Origin: Polyodon spathula | Taxonomy: Eukaryota; Chordata; Actinopteri; Acipenseriformes; Polyodontidae | DNA: 64,000 bases | Direction of reading: 5' to 3' | Assembly (NCBI RefSeq): GCF_017654505.1 | Contig: NW_024472185.1 | Location: 62,001 to 126,000 of the forward strand | Shown here: positions 1-34,366 of the stretch, one piece after another | Layout: each line of letters begins with the position of its first letter | Numbering within the stretch: the first letter of the stretch is position 1 | The notes under the pieces: generated by a model | Database searches by the model: none | Told to the model about the DNA's origin: nothing | Seen by the model: the letters and a program-made list of their open reading frames with translations, nothing else | Made by a program: the position numbers and the translations under genes

Positions 1-267
1 TTTTTTTTTGTGATATGCACATAGAAGTCAATGCTATACTGTAGATGAGTTGTGGTTGCTCCCTGGTACCTGATCACTTTTGTGTGGTGGTTTAGTTCAA
101 ACTCGCTTCCAGCAGACTAGCTGCAATTAGGCCAAAAGGTTCTCCGCTCAATAAAAGCCGGCCATAGTAATAATGTGAATGGATAAGCAGTAAGGGTTTG
201 TAAAGCATTGCCTGCTCTTTGCTCCATGGACGATGCACATGAACAGTGTCTCTTTCTTAAATCTTAG

Positions 268-1973
268 TGTCCTGGGTCACAAGTCCCACCCTGACGCGAG
301 AGCCCACTTCTATGGTGCAACCAAGTATGCAGTGACTGCTCTGACTGAGTCTGTGAGGCAGGAGGTGCGGGATCAGAAGACGCATATCAGGGTGACGGTA
401 AGCTAGCGACTGAATGATCCCTACAGGGCGCCCACACTCAAAGATGCATTGATGATGAAACTCTTATATTTAGCTGTCATTGTAATCAAGGGAAGCAATA
501 ACATCTTAAAGTGGGAGGCCACAATGCTGCTAAACCTGCAGCGTCCCACAGTCATGCTCACAATCACCCATAAGCCTGGATTCAATCAAAATGTAAAAAA
601 TATGTTAAAACTTACTTTGCAGTGTCAGCGTTACTTTACGTGTGTCACAGTTATTCTGTTAAACCAAGCACAGCCAAAGAAACATGAGCTGCACAGCAGT
701 TGAGGACTGAACGTGTCTGGAGATGCCCTATGTCCTGAAGAATGACTGTGTTTCTCCGGGTGTGGTAGAGCCTGTGGTCTCTCTTGCTGGAGCTGTGATG
801 AGCTGTGAAGGGATTGTGTTGCTGAAGTGTGTGTGCTTGTCGTTTCCAGAGCATCTCCCCGGGGCTTGTGGAGACTGACTTTGCTTACAGGACCTTTTCT
901 CATGATCCTGACAAAGCTGTGCAAATGTACTCCGAGCTGAAGGTAAATGACTAACAAGCATCTCAAGTCTTTCCTTCATTTTTTCATACTGCCCGGTGCC
1001 ACGGGCCCATTTGTGCCTTCCACGTGAGGTCAAGAGCGGGATCATTTTTAACGACATGCTTATTCCAAAATGTCAAAGACATTAAAAAACAAATATATCA
1101 CAAAAACAGGACCGGTTTTATAAATTTTTTAGTACGGGGCTATCGAGGGTTTGTTAAAATAGACTGCATTGTGAAAGGAAAAGGGTTCATTACTGTACAA
1201 ATAAAACAGACCATTGCAACATTCAATACAAAAACTCAACCAAACAAAATACAAGGAAGGTATCTATTGCATTGAGTTTGTTAGTTCTAACTGATACATG
1301 CCTTCTCTGTTTAAATCTTACACTGTTCAGTGCAGTAGAGACACTCCTTTTCATTCTCTGATACTACAGTAACTGACTTGTTTTTTTCGCAGTGTCTTCA
1401 GGCCACCGATATTGCCAATGCTGTCGTTTTTGCACTTGGAGCGCCCTCTCATGTCCAGGTATTGTATTATCTTATGTTTTATTTAGTGTGGTTAGCAATG
1501 CAGAAATGTCCAGGATTGCTATCCAAGATTTTACACATTGTTACAGCAATAATTTGCATTGATAATCCATTCTTTTTGAAGTAATTTAAAATTAATTTCA
1601 GAATCAACATGGATATTTTTATGCTCAGCATTCATTTTAGTAAAATGCATTTTGATTTTAAAGTGATTCCCTGCACCATTTTGACTTACAGAAAATAATG
1701 CACGTGTTCCTTTTGTAAGGGCATTTGTTTGCATTGGTGAAACAATGCTACTGATTAATTAGATTTCAAATTCGCTCTTCTCTGGCATGCATTTTGAATG
1801 TCAAAAAAATCTTCTGTATCACCTGCGCAAAAAACATAACTGATCATATGAAAGACTCCACTTATAATCATAATTTGTGTTTGGGTAACTAACTGTATGA
1901 TCTGTTGATCTCTACTTTGTTTCTATTCTAGGTTGGAGAAATAATAATCAGGCCGGTGGAGCAGCTTTTGTAA
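268..1973 (+). CDS. dhrs11: DHRS11-like short-chain dehydrogenase/reductase, C-terminal part (four last exons)
   Basis: This is the 3' part of a classical short-chain dehydrogenase/reductase, an NAD(P)-dependent cytosolic oxidoreductase. Coding exons are 268-397, 850-942, 1393-1458 and 1932-1973 (TAA at 1971-1973). All have AG/GT borders and phases that join cleanly. The first exon holds the catalytic YxxxK motif in HFYGATKYAVTALTE. The second begins SISPGLVETDF, the usual S/C-x-SPG-x-VxT stretch after the active site. The last exon reads VGEIIIRPVEQLL, close to the DHRS11 C-terminus as I know it (GDIQMRPTEQV). The N-terminal Rossmann half (TGxxxGIG) lies before the window. DHRS13 was considered because it neighbours FLOT2 in mammals, but the short tail and motif spacing fit DHRS11. 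An AATAAA at 2377-2382 is a possible poly(A) signal. Family is secure; the exact paralogue is less certain. Confidence 0.85.
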
Positions 1974-2907
1974 TTGCTTTTCAAACTGCAGCTTCTGCTT
2001 TAAAAAAAAAAACATATATGCAACAACAGCAATTCTGAACCCATGTGCGTTTCTGCAACCATCGAATTGGCCATTTGCTCCTTCTGTACTGTCAGCCATT
2101 ATCTGATTTAATCTAATTTGATGTGCAAGCAATGGGGCTGCTGTGTGTTAACTGTGGCTCTCTTAGACTTTGGTAGTTGCATGCTGTTAAGTTTAGCACA
2201 CGTTTTTCTTGTCTAGCTGCACTCGGAGTACGCTTTGCAAGGCACTTCTTTATTTTGATGAAGAGAGATAATAGCAAGCTTAATTTTAGCACTAAGAGCA
2301 ACTGTGAGCCTGCCAACAGTACCTGCAGGTGGTTGATTACTTTCTGAATTCTTGTAAGTCTTTTGCTGAATTCATTAATAAAGTCTGTTTTTGCTTCAGT
2401 CTCAGAAGAAGCGATTGTGATCTTATGATGGGGTAAAATTACATTTAGTCTGTGTGTAATTGGTTGTGAGAAAGCATCACTTAATACTGACATTAAAGAG
2501 CCGATGTTGTCTCCTTTAGAATATAATCTATACTTACAGTTTCATGCATGCTCTGTGTTTGTGTTGTTGGAAGATGTAATGTTGTTTTATTAATACAAGT
2601 TTGAGGCTGCTTTAGCTATACTTAATCGGTGTTCTGGATGCCCCATTATTTTGAATTAAATCCAATTTGTCTTTACAATACAAAAAGTATTGGAGATAAA
2701 AAAAACTGTGGTACCGTGACAAAATGTTCTGTATAATTAAAGAAATACTTTATATTGTCACATTTTTCAGAACAGAAGCAACAATATTACACATGGGACA
2801 GATATGAAACATGTATATAATATATATAAAAACATGTCCTGAGTACAGATAACATGAGTACACAGGAACCATTTCAAATCTGTCACAGTTGTAAATAGGA
2901 CCTGTTA
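1974..2907. other. DHRS11-like 3' region, converging with the SLC6 remnant
   Basis: No gene is visible here. It should contain the 3' untranslated region of the upstream dehydrogenase (AATAAA at 2377-2382) and, from the other side, any 3' flank of the minus-strand SLC6 remnant that ends at 2908. The sequence is AT-rich. The minus-strand open frame across 2113-2493 has no family similarity I recognise. Confidence 0.5.
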
Positions 2908-5900
2908 TCACGAAACCCCTCCATTCAGAAATGCGTGTCTTTGCATGGTCTCTCCAGCAATGTCTGAGTACAGCGAGTGCACCCCTGAGCACTCTGTGGG
3001 CCATTTGGAGACCTTGTCAAGAGAGAAAGGCGTGACTGACTTAATGAACCTCTGAAAGACAAAGAAAACAGCAGATAGAGGTTTCGTTAGGCTTCACACT
3101 CAAGTATGACTGGGTTCTTGTGTCCGTTTGAACATTGCTCTTCATAAACCACAGGTTACTGAAAAGCACTGGGTCCAGCAAGCACTAGCTTAAACATTGT
3201 GGTGGGGTACTTCTAGAAAAAGCAAAGAACACAAATATGTACAGCACAACGGGTAAGGGGCCAGTGCTAATGCTGAGAGGTAAGATTTTAAAGGCCTGGC
3301 TCTCACTCCTTTTAAAAGCATCTCAAAAACATAACTCCAGTGTAAAGTTGTGTAGCTAGGGTGCCTTTATTTTGAAGGGGATCATTATTTGTAATTGTTA
3401 TACAATATGCCTGGATACATGATAACACACTTGCCTCTTTGAAGGATCCTTTAAGCGTCCACAGTGTGTGGACAGCTCCGAGTGGAATCCAGATGATTGA
3501 CGCCATGCTGATCAGCCAGCCAATCCCCTGAGCCCAGGGCGGGTCTACATTACCCTCATAGCAGGCCGGTTTGAACTGCAGAACTGTGAAAACCAAGATT
3601 ATCTGCAGAACAGAACAAAAACAGCAACGTGCTGTATTATAGTCTTCTTTTGTAATGCAAGGTTTATCGGATGCATCTGGTGTTTCAGTAGCATAGCTGG
3701 GTTTGATTGAGAAGCAGTCAAGTTTTACATTTGAGTCCTTTAATAGTGTAATGGTCTTGTCACTGTATGCCCAGTAGATGGCACCGTGCTATCCTCTTTT
3801 TATATGAAAGCAGCCCATGTGTTGCACTTAACTTTCAAAGAGTTTTGGCTGTTCTTGGAACACTGGACCTTGGTGATCTTGAGTAATATTTCTTATATGT
3901 AAATCGTAATCACACCCTTTGCTTTCGTATGATTAATCAGCATTTTGCAGCAGAGTCAGATTCTTAGAACTGTGAGAAGAGCGTGTTATTCAACCTGCCG
4001 TACCGTGACAAGCAGAGGGGACACGACCATCCAGCAGATCCTGAAAAAGAGATTCGGCTTCTTTCCCAACATCTCCTGCACATTCTGAGAGAGCCTTGGA
4101 ACAACTGTGGAGAAAGTCAGACTGGGTGTCCTGGATAAACTTCACCCCGTTACCCAGTGTGGGGTCTAAAGACAAGAAATAAAACACATACAAGAAAGCT
4201 TCGAAATGCAGGTTGACAAAACCAACAAACCTGTGTTTTACAGCATGGTGCATATTTCTAATGATTAGGTCTGTATGGTTTTGTTGTCAATGATCATTTT
4301 TTGGTTTTCTCAACATTGCCACGCATAATAAGATGAACCCGTTTTTTGTTATCATTTGTTTTTTTCCTCTACCATGATGCATACTTTATACTTTATCATC
4401 CCTCAATTCTTAAGCTTTATGATGCTTGCATATGCTTTCACTATACTTTATTACACTTGGCTATGCTTTCGTCATCTTTCATAAGGGATGGGCTTGCTTT
4501 CTAGAAATTATGGTAAAGGTATTGACAAACTGGCAACTCTAGTTTGCCATGACCAATTTAAAAACCTCATCTTTGCTTTGATTGGTTTAAACAACCACAT
4601 TTTCCAAGTGCACAGTAAACACCTAACAGTCTCCAGGCAGTGCAATATAGCCACACCTGAGGAATAGTACATTACACAAGGACTGGAGACCATGCTAGCT
4701 TACATAATACACATGCCAGAGCCCTCCCTTTGTTCTAGTAGAACCCTAGAAGAGAAAGGTCTTGAGACTTGGCCTGGAGTGAAAGCCAGTTTCAAGAAAA
4801 TCTCTTAACTCAGCTTCAGCAAGTTTCTTCCACTCAGGAATAATGAATAATTTAATATCCCTCAATAGCACCAGAGAGTTGTGCATTATTAATCAGCAAG
4901 GCTAGTAATATCACATAAGGAAAGAGTGCCGTGAAATATACAACCTACACACAAACGACAAAACACAGAGTCATAGCATCACATCACTCGAGTGTGCCTG
5001 AACTCTGAAAACAAGCCGTGCAGTCTGCATTTCAGCATTTCTTACTCTCAGTACATTACGTTGGTTACATTTCTGTCTCCCCTTTTTGGGTAAAAGAGAT
5101 TTTTAAGCTTATTAAACACGTTGCTAGCCTGACATCGATTTTCTTCCAAAGAGTGTCCTTTTGCAAACCTGTAAAAGCTGTCAAGAGAAAGCCTCTCAAT
5201 TGAAAGTGACAAATTGGCCTTTTAAAAAAAATCTACACCTTTAACAGGAATTAAGAAAGGAAATATGTTTATGTTCAAGGGTCCCTGTTCTTTTTACCTT
5301 GCCGGTAGATTTGACTCCTTTGAATATTGAGAAATAAATGAGAACCCAGGCGAGGAAGAGCAAGCAAAACAGCTCAGTGTTTTTTGTTAATACTGCACTT
5401 TGCTTCTTTGTGGTATCTCACTCAACCTACTGGAAGAACTGTTGGCTGGCTGTGGTTGTGCCGGAGCTCCTGTTTGAAAGGTGGTCTGTGTAGTTTTCCA
5501 CAGTGTTCCAGGTGTTGTTGCAGCTTTGCCAGGGTAGAGGGGTCTGGAATGAGCTGAAGAGATAATAGAGGGCCCAGGTGATGACCACATAGTAATAGGT
5601 ACACGTGAGGAAAGAAATAGCCACCGTCGCCACGCCAACACCTGAGGAGAGAAATCACAGGTTCACAACTTGAGCGTGACTTGGCTTAAAGGGTGGGTTC
5701 AAAACCCAGTTCATACTGAAGAATACCTGTGTTTTCAGAGTATTTCGTTTAATATCTTGTTATGTGTGTTGTCTATCGTTCCCTATTGATGCTTCTGCTT
5801 AGATTTCTCGTGCGACTTCTGAAAATGCCTTAAAGCTGAATGAGGTGAGGTGTGCAACCGTTAGTTCTGCCCCCTCAGCAACTGTCCAATGGCAATATAA

Positions 5901-8867
5901 AATCACAGAGAGGACAGAAATTACAGCTACACACTCTTGGCCATTTTTCAAACCACATAATTTTGAGCTTGCCAGGAATGTGTTTTAGACCCAGTGGTTA
6001 AAAAAAAAAGACATATGCTGTTGTTATGTATGTTGGTTAGCAAATGCAGAATTATAAAACTCAAGATGATATAAAATAACACAAATTAAAGGACAGGTGC
6101 TTTTATTAGCAGTATAAAACCGACCTGGTCTCCCATACACTTACCTTTTGCATATTTGATGCGAAAGCTTTTTTTTTATGTAAGGGAAGCAGGATATTGG
6201 ATTTCATCCAGCTGTTTTATAATGCGTTAGGTAACCACAAAGCTAACACAAAGGTGGCACAATAAATATGATGATAGGGCAACAGATTCCAGCTGAACCT
6301 TACATAAAGTTAGATAATCTAATGGAACCATGTGTTCTGAAATGGTCTGAATGATTAGCCCTGTCAAAGGAAATGCATTCTTTACAGTACGAACGAGCTG
6401 ATGCAATATAATGTAAGTGAATAGTGTCTCTTATTATATAAGTCATCTCATACAGTTCTAGACTGTACACATGATGTATTATTACCTTATTATAAACCAC
6501 ACAATTGAAAATTGCACTCAGGAATAGCTTTAAAACTTTTTTTTTTTTGTGGTGGTGACAGCCTTAAAAAGTCATTGCGACCAATAAGATTGCTTAAGCA
6601 AAGAGAGATAGTGCCTTTAAGCAAAGGGCAGACTTTGGCCAGGGCATGAATGGGTCCCAGCTGCAAGTACAGTCCAAGACTAAGCTTATATGTGGGTCTG
6701 TGAAACCATCCCATAGACTTTAAACTTATAAAACGGTCTGTGAAACCAGCCCTTAGACTTCAAACTTACATGATGGTATGTGGAATCATCCCTTATACTT
6801 TAAACTTATAAGACAGTCTGTGAAATCAGCCCTTAGACCAAATTTATACTATGGTATGTGAAACCAGCCCTTATTTTTGACATACAAATGTCTGTGAAAC
6901 CAGCCCTTAGTCTTAAAATGTATACAATCACCTGTGAAACCAGCCCTTGGAGTTTAAACATATGATGGTCTGTGAAACTAGCCCATGTGCTTTAAACTTA
7001 TACAATGGACTGTGAAACCAGCCCTTACACTTTAAAGTTATAGATATAGTTATGGATAAACAACAACAATATGTTTTCTAGAACTGTTAAAGTGGACAAC
7101 CCAAAGCATTCATATACAGTGGTTCAATAAAGTCTAATACAGGTCTACATCACATTTTTAAAGCAGTCATTGTCACCATTGAAACAACTTAGTTAACCTT
7201 TCACTTAAGAAGAAAATAGTTCAAGCTCAGGTTTGATCATTAACAGCAATGACTCGCAGCAGGGTATTCATCTCATCAGACTTTATTTTTAAAAGGCAAA
7301 ATAAACTTTACGTTCTATTTCATTTACAGAGATACACTGCATTTCTGCACAATGTTCTGAACAATGTAGATATTTCTTTAAAACATTTTTAAAAGAAAGA
7401 AAAAAAAACATAAGGTGTTTTCAGACCTTTTTCACAGCAATAAAATAAAACATGTTACATAAAAGCCTATTAGTATATATTTCTGTCGCAGTGGTCCTTG
7501 TGGTCTGATTCATTCTTATCTAGTTTAGTAAAATGTTGACTTTTGTAAATAACCTTCATGGTAAAAGGCTGCTTTAAATAAACATTTGATAATAACCGTT
7601 CATGTGATAGTTTGTGTACACAGACTGGTTGTACTAGTTTGCAGCCAATAATATCACCAGCAGAGGACTGTCACATTTGTGTGTGGTTTTCTTTGTTATT
7701 TCCATACTGTATGAAAGGACACTGCCAGCTGGATTTCAGTTAAACAAATCAAAACTGGGTGAATTCAACTGCTGTTCTGTTTGATAGACACTGCTCCAGG
7801 GGTTTGGTAACTGTGTGCATTGATTATGCAGCAGTATTGTGGACAGATACTAAGACCATGTGCCTTGAGCACTTTAAGCCAATATAACCCCATGCATATG
7901 TTCAAGCAATTGTCTGTAAGTAGCTCAAATCAAGTTTGTTTTATTATGGCTATTTAAAAAAAAAAATTGCTTTACAATGTCACAAGTTGCCTCACAAGTT
8001 GCCTGAAAGTTGCCTGGTTTTCCATGGGTTTAGGAGAGTCTACTGTTAATGTTCAGTACATTTTCTACTGAGGCAAAAATCCATTAACTTTGGCCTTTTG
8101 AAAAAGAATGCAAGAATGAAAACATATTTTGCAGAATTTCTCAGCTAGAAAAATGTTGGATGCACTTCAAAATGCAGGAATGTTCACTACCCAGTGGCTA
8201 TACTGCTAAAACGTCTTTACATTATTTGATATACATAGAAAAATGTTGTTAATGTACAGAGTTCCATTCTAATAATCCTGTGCTGAGTGCATGTAGTAAA
8301 TATTGGTAAATGGGAACTACATGTAAATAATGTACGTACATTTTTAAGTGTATCGAATATATTTTAAAGATGAACTAAAATAACAATAGTCTGCTGCTTT
8401 TTAGTTTTGTTGAAAATAATTAAAGTTATATCATATAGAAATTGACTAAATTTTAAATAGTCAAATTCCTATGGTACTCATTTTTACAATGCATTCTCTC
8501 TACCCTTTGAAGGTCATGTTTTGTTCTTTTTTTTTCGATGTTTCATGTAAGGTTTGAATAAGAATACCAGGCACTTTTTACATCTCCAAAAAACAGTGAG
8601 TTGAAATTTCATTGACACCCACAGACACTGCGGATATATCAGGGAAAGAAGTCTGGTACAGTTTGAACTCTGTGTGCTTCTTACATCCACCACTCCTGTA
8701 GCACAAATATGGGAATCTCCACACATTTCCAAGCCCAACAGCATAGCCGATCCCAGCCAGCGTGAACTCTATCTGCCTGCTCCATTTGGGCCTATCGGAC
8801 CCCCCTTCTTTAACTTCAATGGTTTCCATTGTCTCTCTTGCTGGAGTGTCATCATCTAGTGTAAAAT
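2908..8867 (-). pseudogene. SLC6-family Na+/Cl- coupled transporter, decayed remnant with missing exons
   Basis: SLC6 (LeuT-fold) exons recognised on the minus strand, in gene order: 8685-8867 (TM1, [13 protein letters not shown], a Met at 8829), 5431-5641 (TM3 and glycosylated loop 2, ALYYLFSSFQ, PLPWQSCNNTWNT), about 5298-5380 (TM4, GVKSTGK), 4809-4944 (TM5, VVYFTALFPYV), 4004-4104 (TM10, EMLGKKPNLFF), 3435-3602 (TM11-12, GWLISMASIIWIPLG) and 2908-3051 (C-tail, stop at 2908). No match was found for the TM2 exon or for TM6-TM9, which hold much of the transport core. The TM5 exon has a one-base frameshift near 4860, and its expected donor reads TTAAGA instead of GTAAGA. Between the TM3 and TM4 exons the frame runs into TAG and TGA with only 38-50 nt available for an intron. 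The last three exons remain open with matching phases. Substrate class cannot be assigned. Some exons may have escaped me. Confidence 0.72.
6696..7046. repeat. Minisatellite, about nine diverged copies of a ~39 bp unit
   Basis: The unit runs roughly gtctgtgaaaccagcccttag followed by actttaaacttata and a short variable end. About nine copies follow head to tail and differ from one another by substitutions and small indels, so the array is old. It lies inside the SLC6 remnant between the TM1 and TM3 exons, where a TM2 exon would be expected. Confidence 0.85.
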
Positions 8868-10124
8868 CTGTACTAGTAGCTGTGCCCAGCAGATAGCAAG
8901 CAACACTTATAATGCTCACTAAGACGCTTACAAATGAATAAAAGAGGGTTACAAGGCTAAAGGTTGTTTTGCTATTAATGATTTCAATGACTTAATTGTA
9001 AAGGTAAATACAGTTTAAATAAATGAAGGTTTCAAAGTTCAAAGTAATTATTCAGCTACAAGCTTAAATGACCTCTTCTGGTCGTCTTATCCGTTTGGTC
9101 AGTAAGTTTTAAAACACATTATTATTGCTATGCTTTATCAGTAGCCTGGGTTTGACACTTTTCCTTGCTAGTTTGTGTTCATTTTATGTTTATTCTTTGT
9201 TTATATCCTCGTTTATGAGACATGCAATATAATATGTGTCATTATACCTCTACCCTTATAAAAGCTCACCACGATATTTGTGCAGTTTCCCTATGCTTTT
9301 CCCATAGATATAGTATGCATTTATTATAATTTACCCTGGTTTGCCATACCTCGTTATTCTTTATAATGCTTCCCTATGCTTTACCATGATTTTACTGTGC
9401 TTTATTACACTTTGCAATGCTTTTACTATGGTAAACATTTAGAATTTCTTACTGAAAAGCCATCAATGAGTTTTAATGCATTAGAACTTTACTTGTAGTG
9501 GTCATGCTTAACCAGGTCTTTCTTTAACTGTATTTTTCATTCTGGACATTTCATGGCTGTCCTGGGTATTGTATGTCTAGTTTGTCCCTGAGTTTATTTT
9601 CCAAATGAGAAACACTCTATATAATTGCAGAGTTGGCGGAGAAATGCTTTCAGAGTTGTGAGTCCTGTTGATATCAACATAGGGCTTTACTCTGCATTCA
9701 AAGGCCATTTGTATGCTAAATGCACTCTAATAATACTCCTTGTTTGCCGATTGGATCGGTCTTGGATTATATGAATGTTGAAGGAAATATTTCGTGACCA
9801 CATGCACTGTGCTCATATCAGTTGCAGTTTCCATCTGAAGCAGCACAAATGCAGCTCCTCTTACAACCCCAGGGGAAAACATACATGTAGACAGCAAATT
9901 GGTGATCTGTCCCAACAGGTGGGAAGAGAGTGGGAGGATGGGATAGAGAGATGATTATGAAAGAGGGACAGAAAAAAGAGACGGAAAAGGAAAAGAAAAA
10001 GAGAATGGTTTTAATAGACCTAAAATGAGGTGTATTTAAAAAAAAAAAAACTGTATTTGGAGATTTATCCATTTTTATATGTACAGTATAGCATAACATC
10101 CATTTTTATGTGTACATGTTTTTT

Positions 10125-10545
10125 TTTTTTGAATGAGCCATTTGGCCCATCTGAGCTTGTCCAGTTCTAGATAGCTGATTGATCTCAGAACTTGTCTAGG
10201 TAGCCCATACCCTCACCCCTCTCTGTGTGTCTCCTTCCCTCTGTCCTGAGGCGATCTCCACTTCATTTCCATCTGTGTCCTCTGGTCCTGGTTTCTGACC
10301 TGCACTTCAGGTAATGGTTTGGTTAACTAAGTAACTTATTCCTTTTAAGATTTAAGACTTCAATCATGCCCACCCTCCTGATTCTTCTTTGTTCCAGGCT
10401 AAATGCATTGAGTTTTTTCAGCCTCTCTTCCTGGCTCAGTCCTTCAAGTCCTTGATTTAGTCTGATTGTTCTTCTTCGCACTCTCTCTGGGGCACAATGT
10501 CCCTTTGGTGCTGTGGTGACCAGGAGAGGATACAATATTCCAAGT
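10125..10545 (-). mobile_element. LINE (non-LTR retrotransposon) fragment: C-terminal tail of reverse transcriptase
   Basis: The minus-strand translation of 10323-10535 reads ERVRRRTIRLNQGLEGLSQ and then EERLKKLNAFSLEQRRIRR. This matches the familiar pattern at the end of LINE-type reverse transcriptase proteins (R-A-T-x-L, GL..LSYEERLKxLxLxSLExRRxRGDxIE). Nucleotides 10125-10320 align with the second fragment at 56597-56915, which carries the next part of the same tail. The frame is broken by indels, so this is a dead 5'-truncated copy. The LINE clade (CR1-, Tx1- or Rex-like) cannot be fixed from this much. Confidence 0.75.
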
Positions 10546-11717
10546 GCAGTCTCTTTAGTGCATGCATGGTCTTCATATATGCAGCTTATATGTAGACCAA
10601 ATATTATTCAGTAACCATGATAAAAACCTAGCAAAGTGGAGTAAAGTGTTCTATAGAATAAGCAAGCTTAGTAAATTACAGATAAGAATGATTATGCATT
10701 GTAAATGATAGTTAGCCATAAATGCACAGTACAGTATAACTATGGGAGAAGTGTGATAAACTGTGAAATTATAGTTAATTTACATATGATGCACTATCTT
10801 CATTTCCTGATATGTCCTAAGAAATGATCCAAACCCTGTATTGCAGTAAAATACAGTTTCTTCCTTTTTTTTTTTTTTTGGAGCACAAAGCTAAAGTACT
10901 TCCTGGTATCTAGACACTTCCTGATTGCAGCAAGACCATTGAATAGAAAAGGACAGACAGCAACAGGAAGTGATGGCCACTTTTAACGTTATTTTTGAAA
11001 AATCGGCAGAAACCGAACTAAAGTATAAAAAACAAAGAACCCAAAGATATTCAACACGAGAGAAGGAGACCAGCTGCCAGAGCCAATAAAAAGCATGACA
11101 ATCAATCAGGAATCAGTCCTTTTATCTGACTGATACATGTCATCCAATTTTATGGGACTCATTAGGGGAAATGTATGCTGGAGTCAAATCATTTTTTTTC
11201 CACAGGATGTCAGCATTAACCCCTGAGTTGAGAGAGGGAATATATTTGACGGTATCTTCTGAAACGACGTGGTGTCTATTTAAGGTAATCACCTCGATTC
11301 AATATTTACAGAAAGTCATCTCCTGATAGTTCCTGAAATGTAAATGTTGCAGGCCAAGGTTTAGGTATGGATTTAAAATGCCAACCCCATCTGCTGACAT
11401 GAGAAACATTGATTGATATACATATAATTTCCTTGCTGCAAGGTTCCTGATAGAAATCCTAGCAGTGTGGAGTCCCAGGGCATGCATTGAGATGGGCATG
11501 CTTTCAGGTCAATGAACAGGAGTACTCTTTGGATGTTCAGATTCTGGGGGAAAAGGATTATGGGGAAATTATGGGATTATCTTGAGTTAATCCACCAGAG
11601 TCAAGGCACCAGAAAACCTACTGGGGGCAGCCTTTTGGGGGTTTCTTATTACCAGTAGCTGATGGGTGAAATGGTAGCTGTATCAGTGCCATGTTTGAAT
11701 GCAAAGCTCAATCTCTC

Positions 11718-11812
11718 TTTCCTTCTTTCACCTGAAGAAGAGACCTCTGAGGTCTTGAAAGCTTGCGATTAATTTGTTCAGTTAGTCCAATAAAAGGTAT
11801 CACATCTCATTC
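11718..11812 (+). repeat. Dispersed repeat, probable retroelement 3' end
   Basis: The stretch contains gaagagacctctgaggtctt, then gaaagcttgc and ccaataaaaggtatcac. I recognise this combination as a widely dispersed vertebrate repeat, probably the 3' end of a retroelement. The parent family is not certain. Confidence 0.4.
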
Positions 11813-12327
11813 TCTTTATTACCGGTACAAATGATATTGCCAGGAAGAACCCTTAAAAAGACTGCTGCCATGAATTTAACACCAGGGCTGAAGAAAGATA
11901 AATATGTAGATTTTATTGACCTTAAGTTTAAAAAAAAAAAAGGAATTTAAATCAAGTATGTATTTTGTGCAGCTACTGGCAGCAGTGAAATCAGCTTGAT
12001 TCAGTGTCAGTGAAAAGCCTACTGGTACTAACATCTGCCAGTATACTGTATCAGACATAAACACTTATTGGTGGAATTTGTAATATTACACCTTTAAAAA
12101 ATATATTTTTCTAAAGTATTGACACGCAGGGAGCTGTGATATTGGTTGTAGCTGCGCCAGGGCACAGCCTCAGCAATCTGAAGACGGTGCTCCAGGAGCT
12201 GCAACGCCCTCACTAAGTGTTTAGTGGAAATGGTAAACCGTGCACTTCTCACAGCCCCTGGACTAGGGATCCCATGATGCAGCAGGGTGTGCAGTGGTTA
12301 GAAGTATTTCGTCAGGCTGATCGGGGC

Positions 12328-12432
12328 GGAGGCTGTGCGTAGCAAGCTGTTTGTGTTGTCGTGGAGGCTGCGCGTAGCAAGCTGTTTGTGTTGTCGTGGA
12401 GGCTGTGCGTAGCAAGCTGTTTGTGTTGTCGT
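12328..12432 (+). repeat. Three perfect-phase 35 bp tandem repeats just upstream of flot2
   Basis: Three copies of a 35 bp unit beginning ggaggctgtgcgtagcaagc occupy 12328-12362, 12363-12397 and 12398-12432. They are nearly identical; the middle copy has one visible change (gctgcgcgt for gctgtgcgt). A partial fourth copy (ggaggc) follows. The array ends 100 bp before the flot2 start codon, so it lies in the likely promoter or 5' untranslated region. Confidence 0.9.
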
Positions 12433-12532
12433 GGAGGCGAGTGTAGCGGAGTACAGTGTCGCGACAGACCGAGACAAAACAAGTCATAATATTTTTTTAA
12501 AAAAAAATACAAATAAAAAAGCTACATTTGCT

Positions 12533-34366
<21,834 letters not shown>

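Larger units (their letters stand above)
8868..12327. other. Intergenic spacer between SLC6 remnant and flot2
   Basis: Divergent interval between the minus-strand SLC6 remnant and plus-strand flot2. It contains a LINE reverse-transcriptase tail (10125-10545) and a fragment with a dispersed-repeat 3' signature (11718-11812). The rest is AT-rich with poly-T runs near 10121 and 10867, and I see no gene in it. Promoter sequence for flot2 should lie at its right end, but no clear TATA box or CpG island is visible by eye. Confidence 0.5.

Noticed and set aside
268..1973. Assignment of the first gene as DHRS13, the mammalian FLOT2 neighbour
   Set aside because: The exon motifs and short C-terminus fit DHRS11, while DHRS13 has a much longer C-terminal part.
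12328..12432. Possible CRISPR-like direct repeats
   Set aside because: The 35 bp units are directly adjacent with no spacers, in a vertebrate genome; it is a minisatellite.
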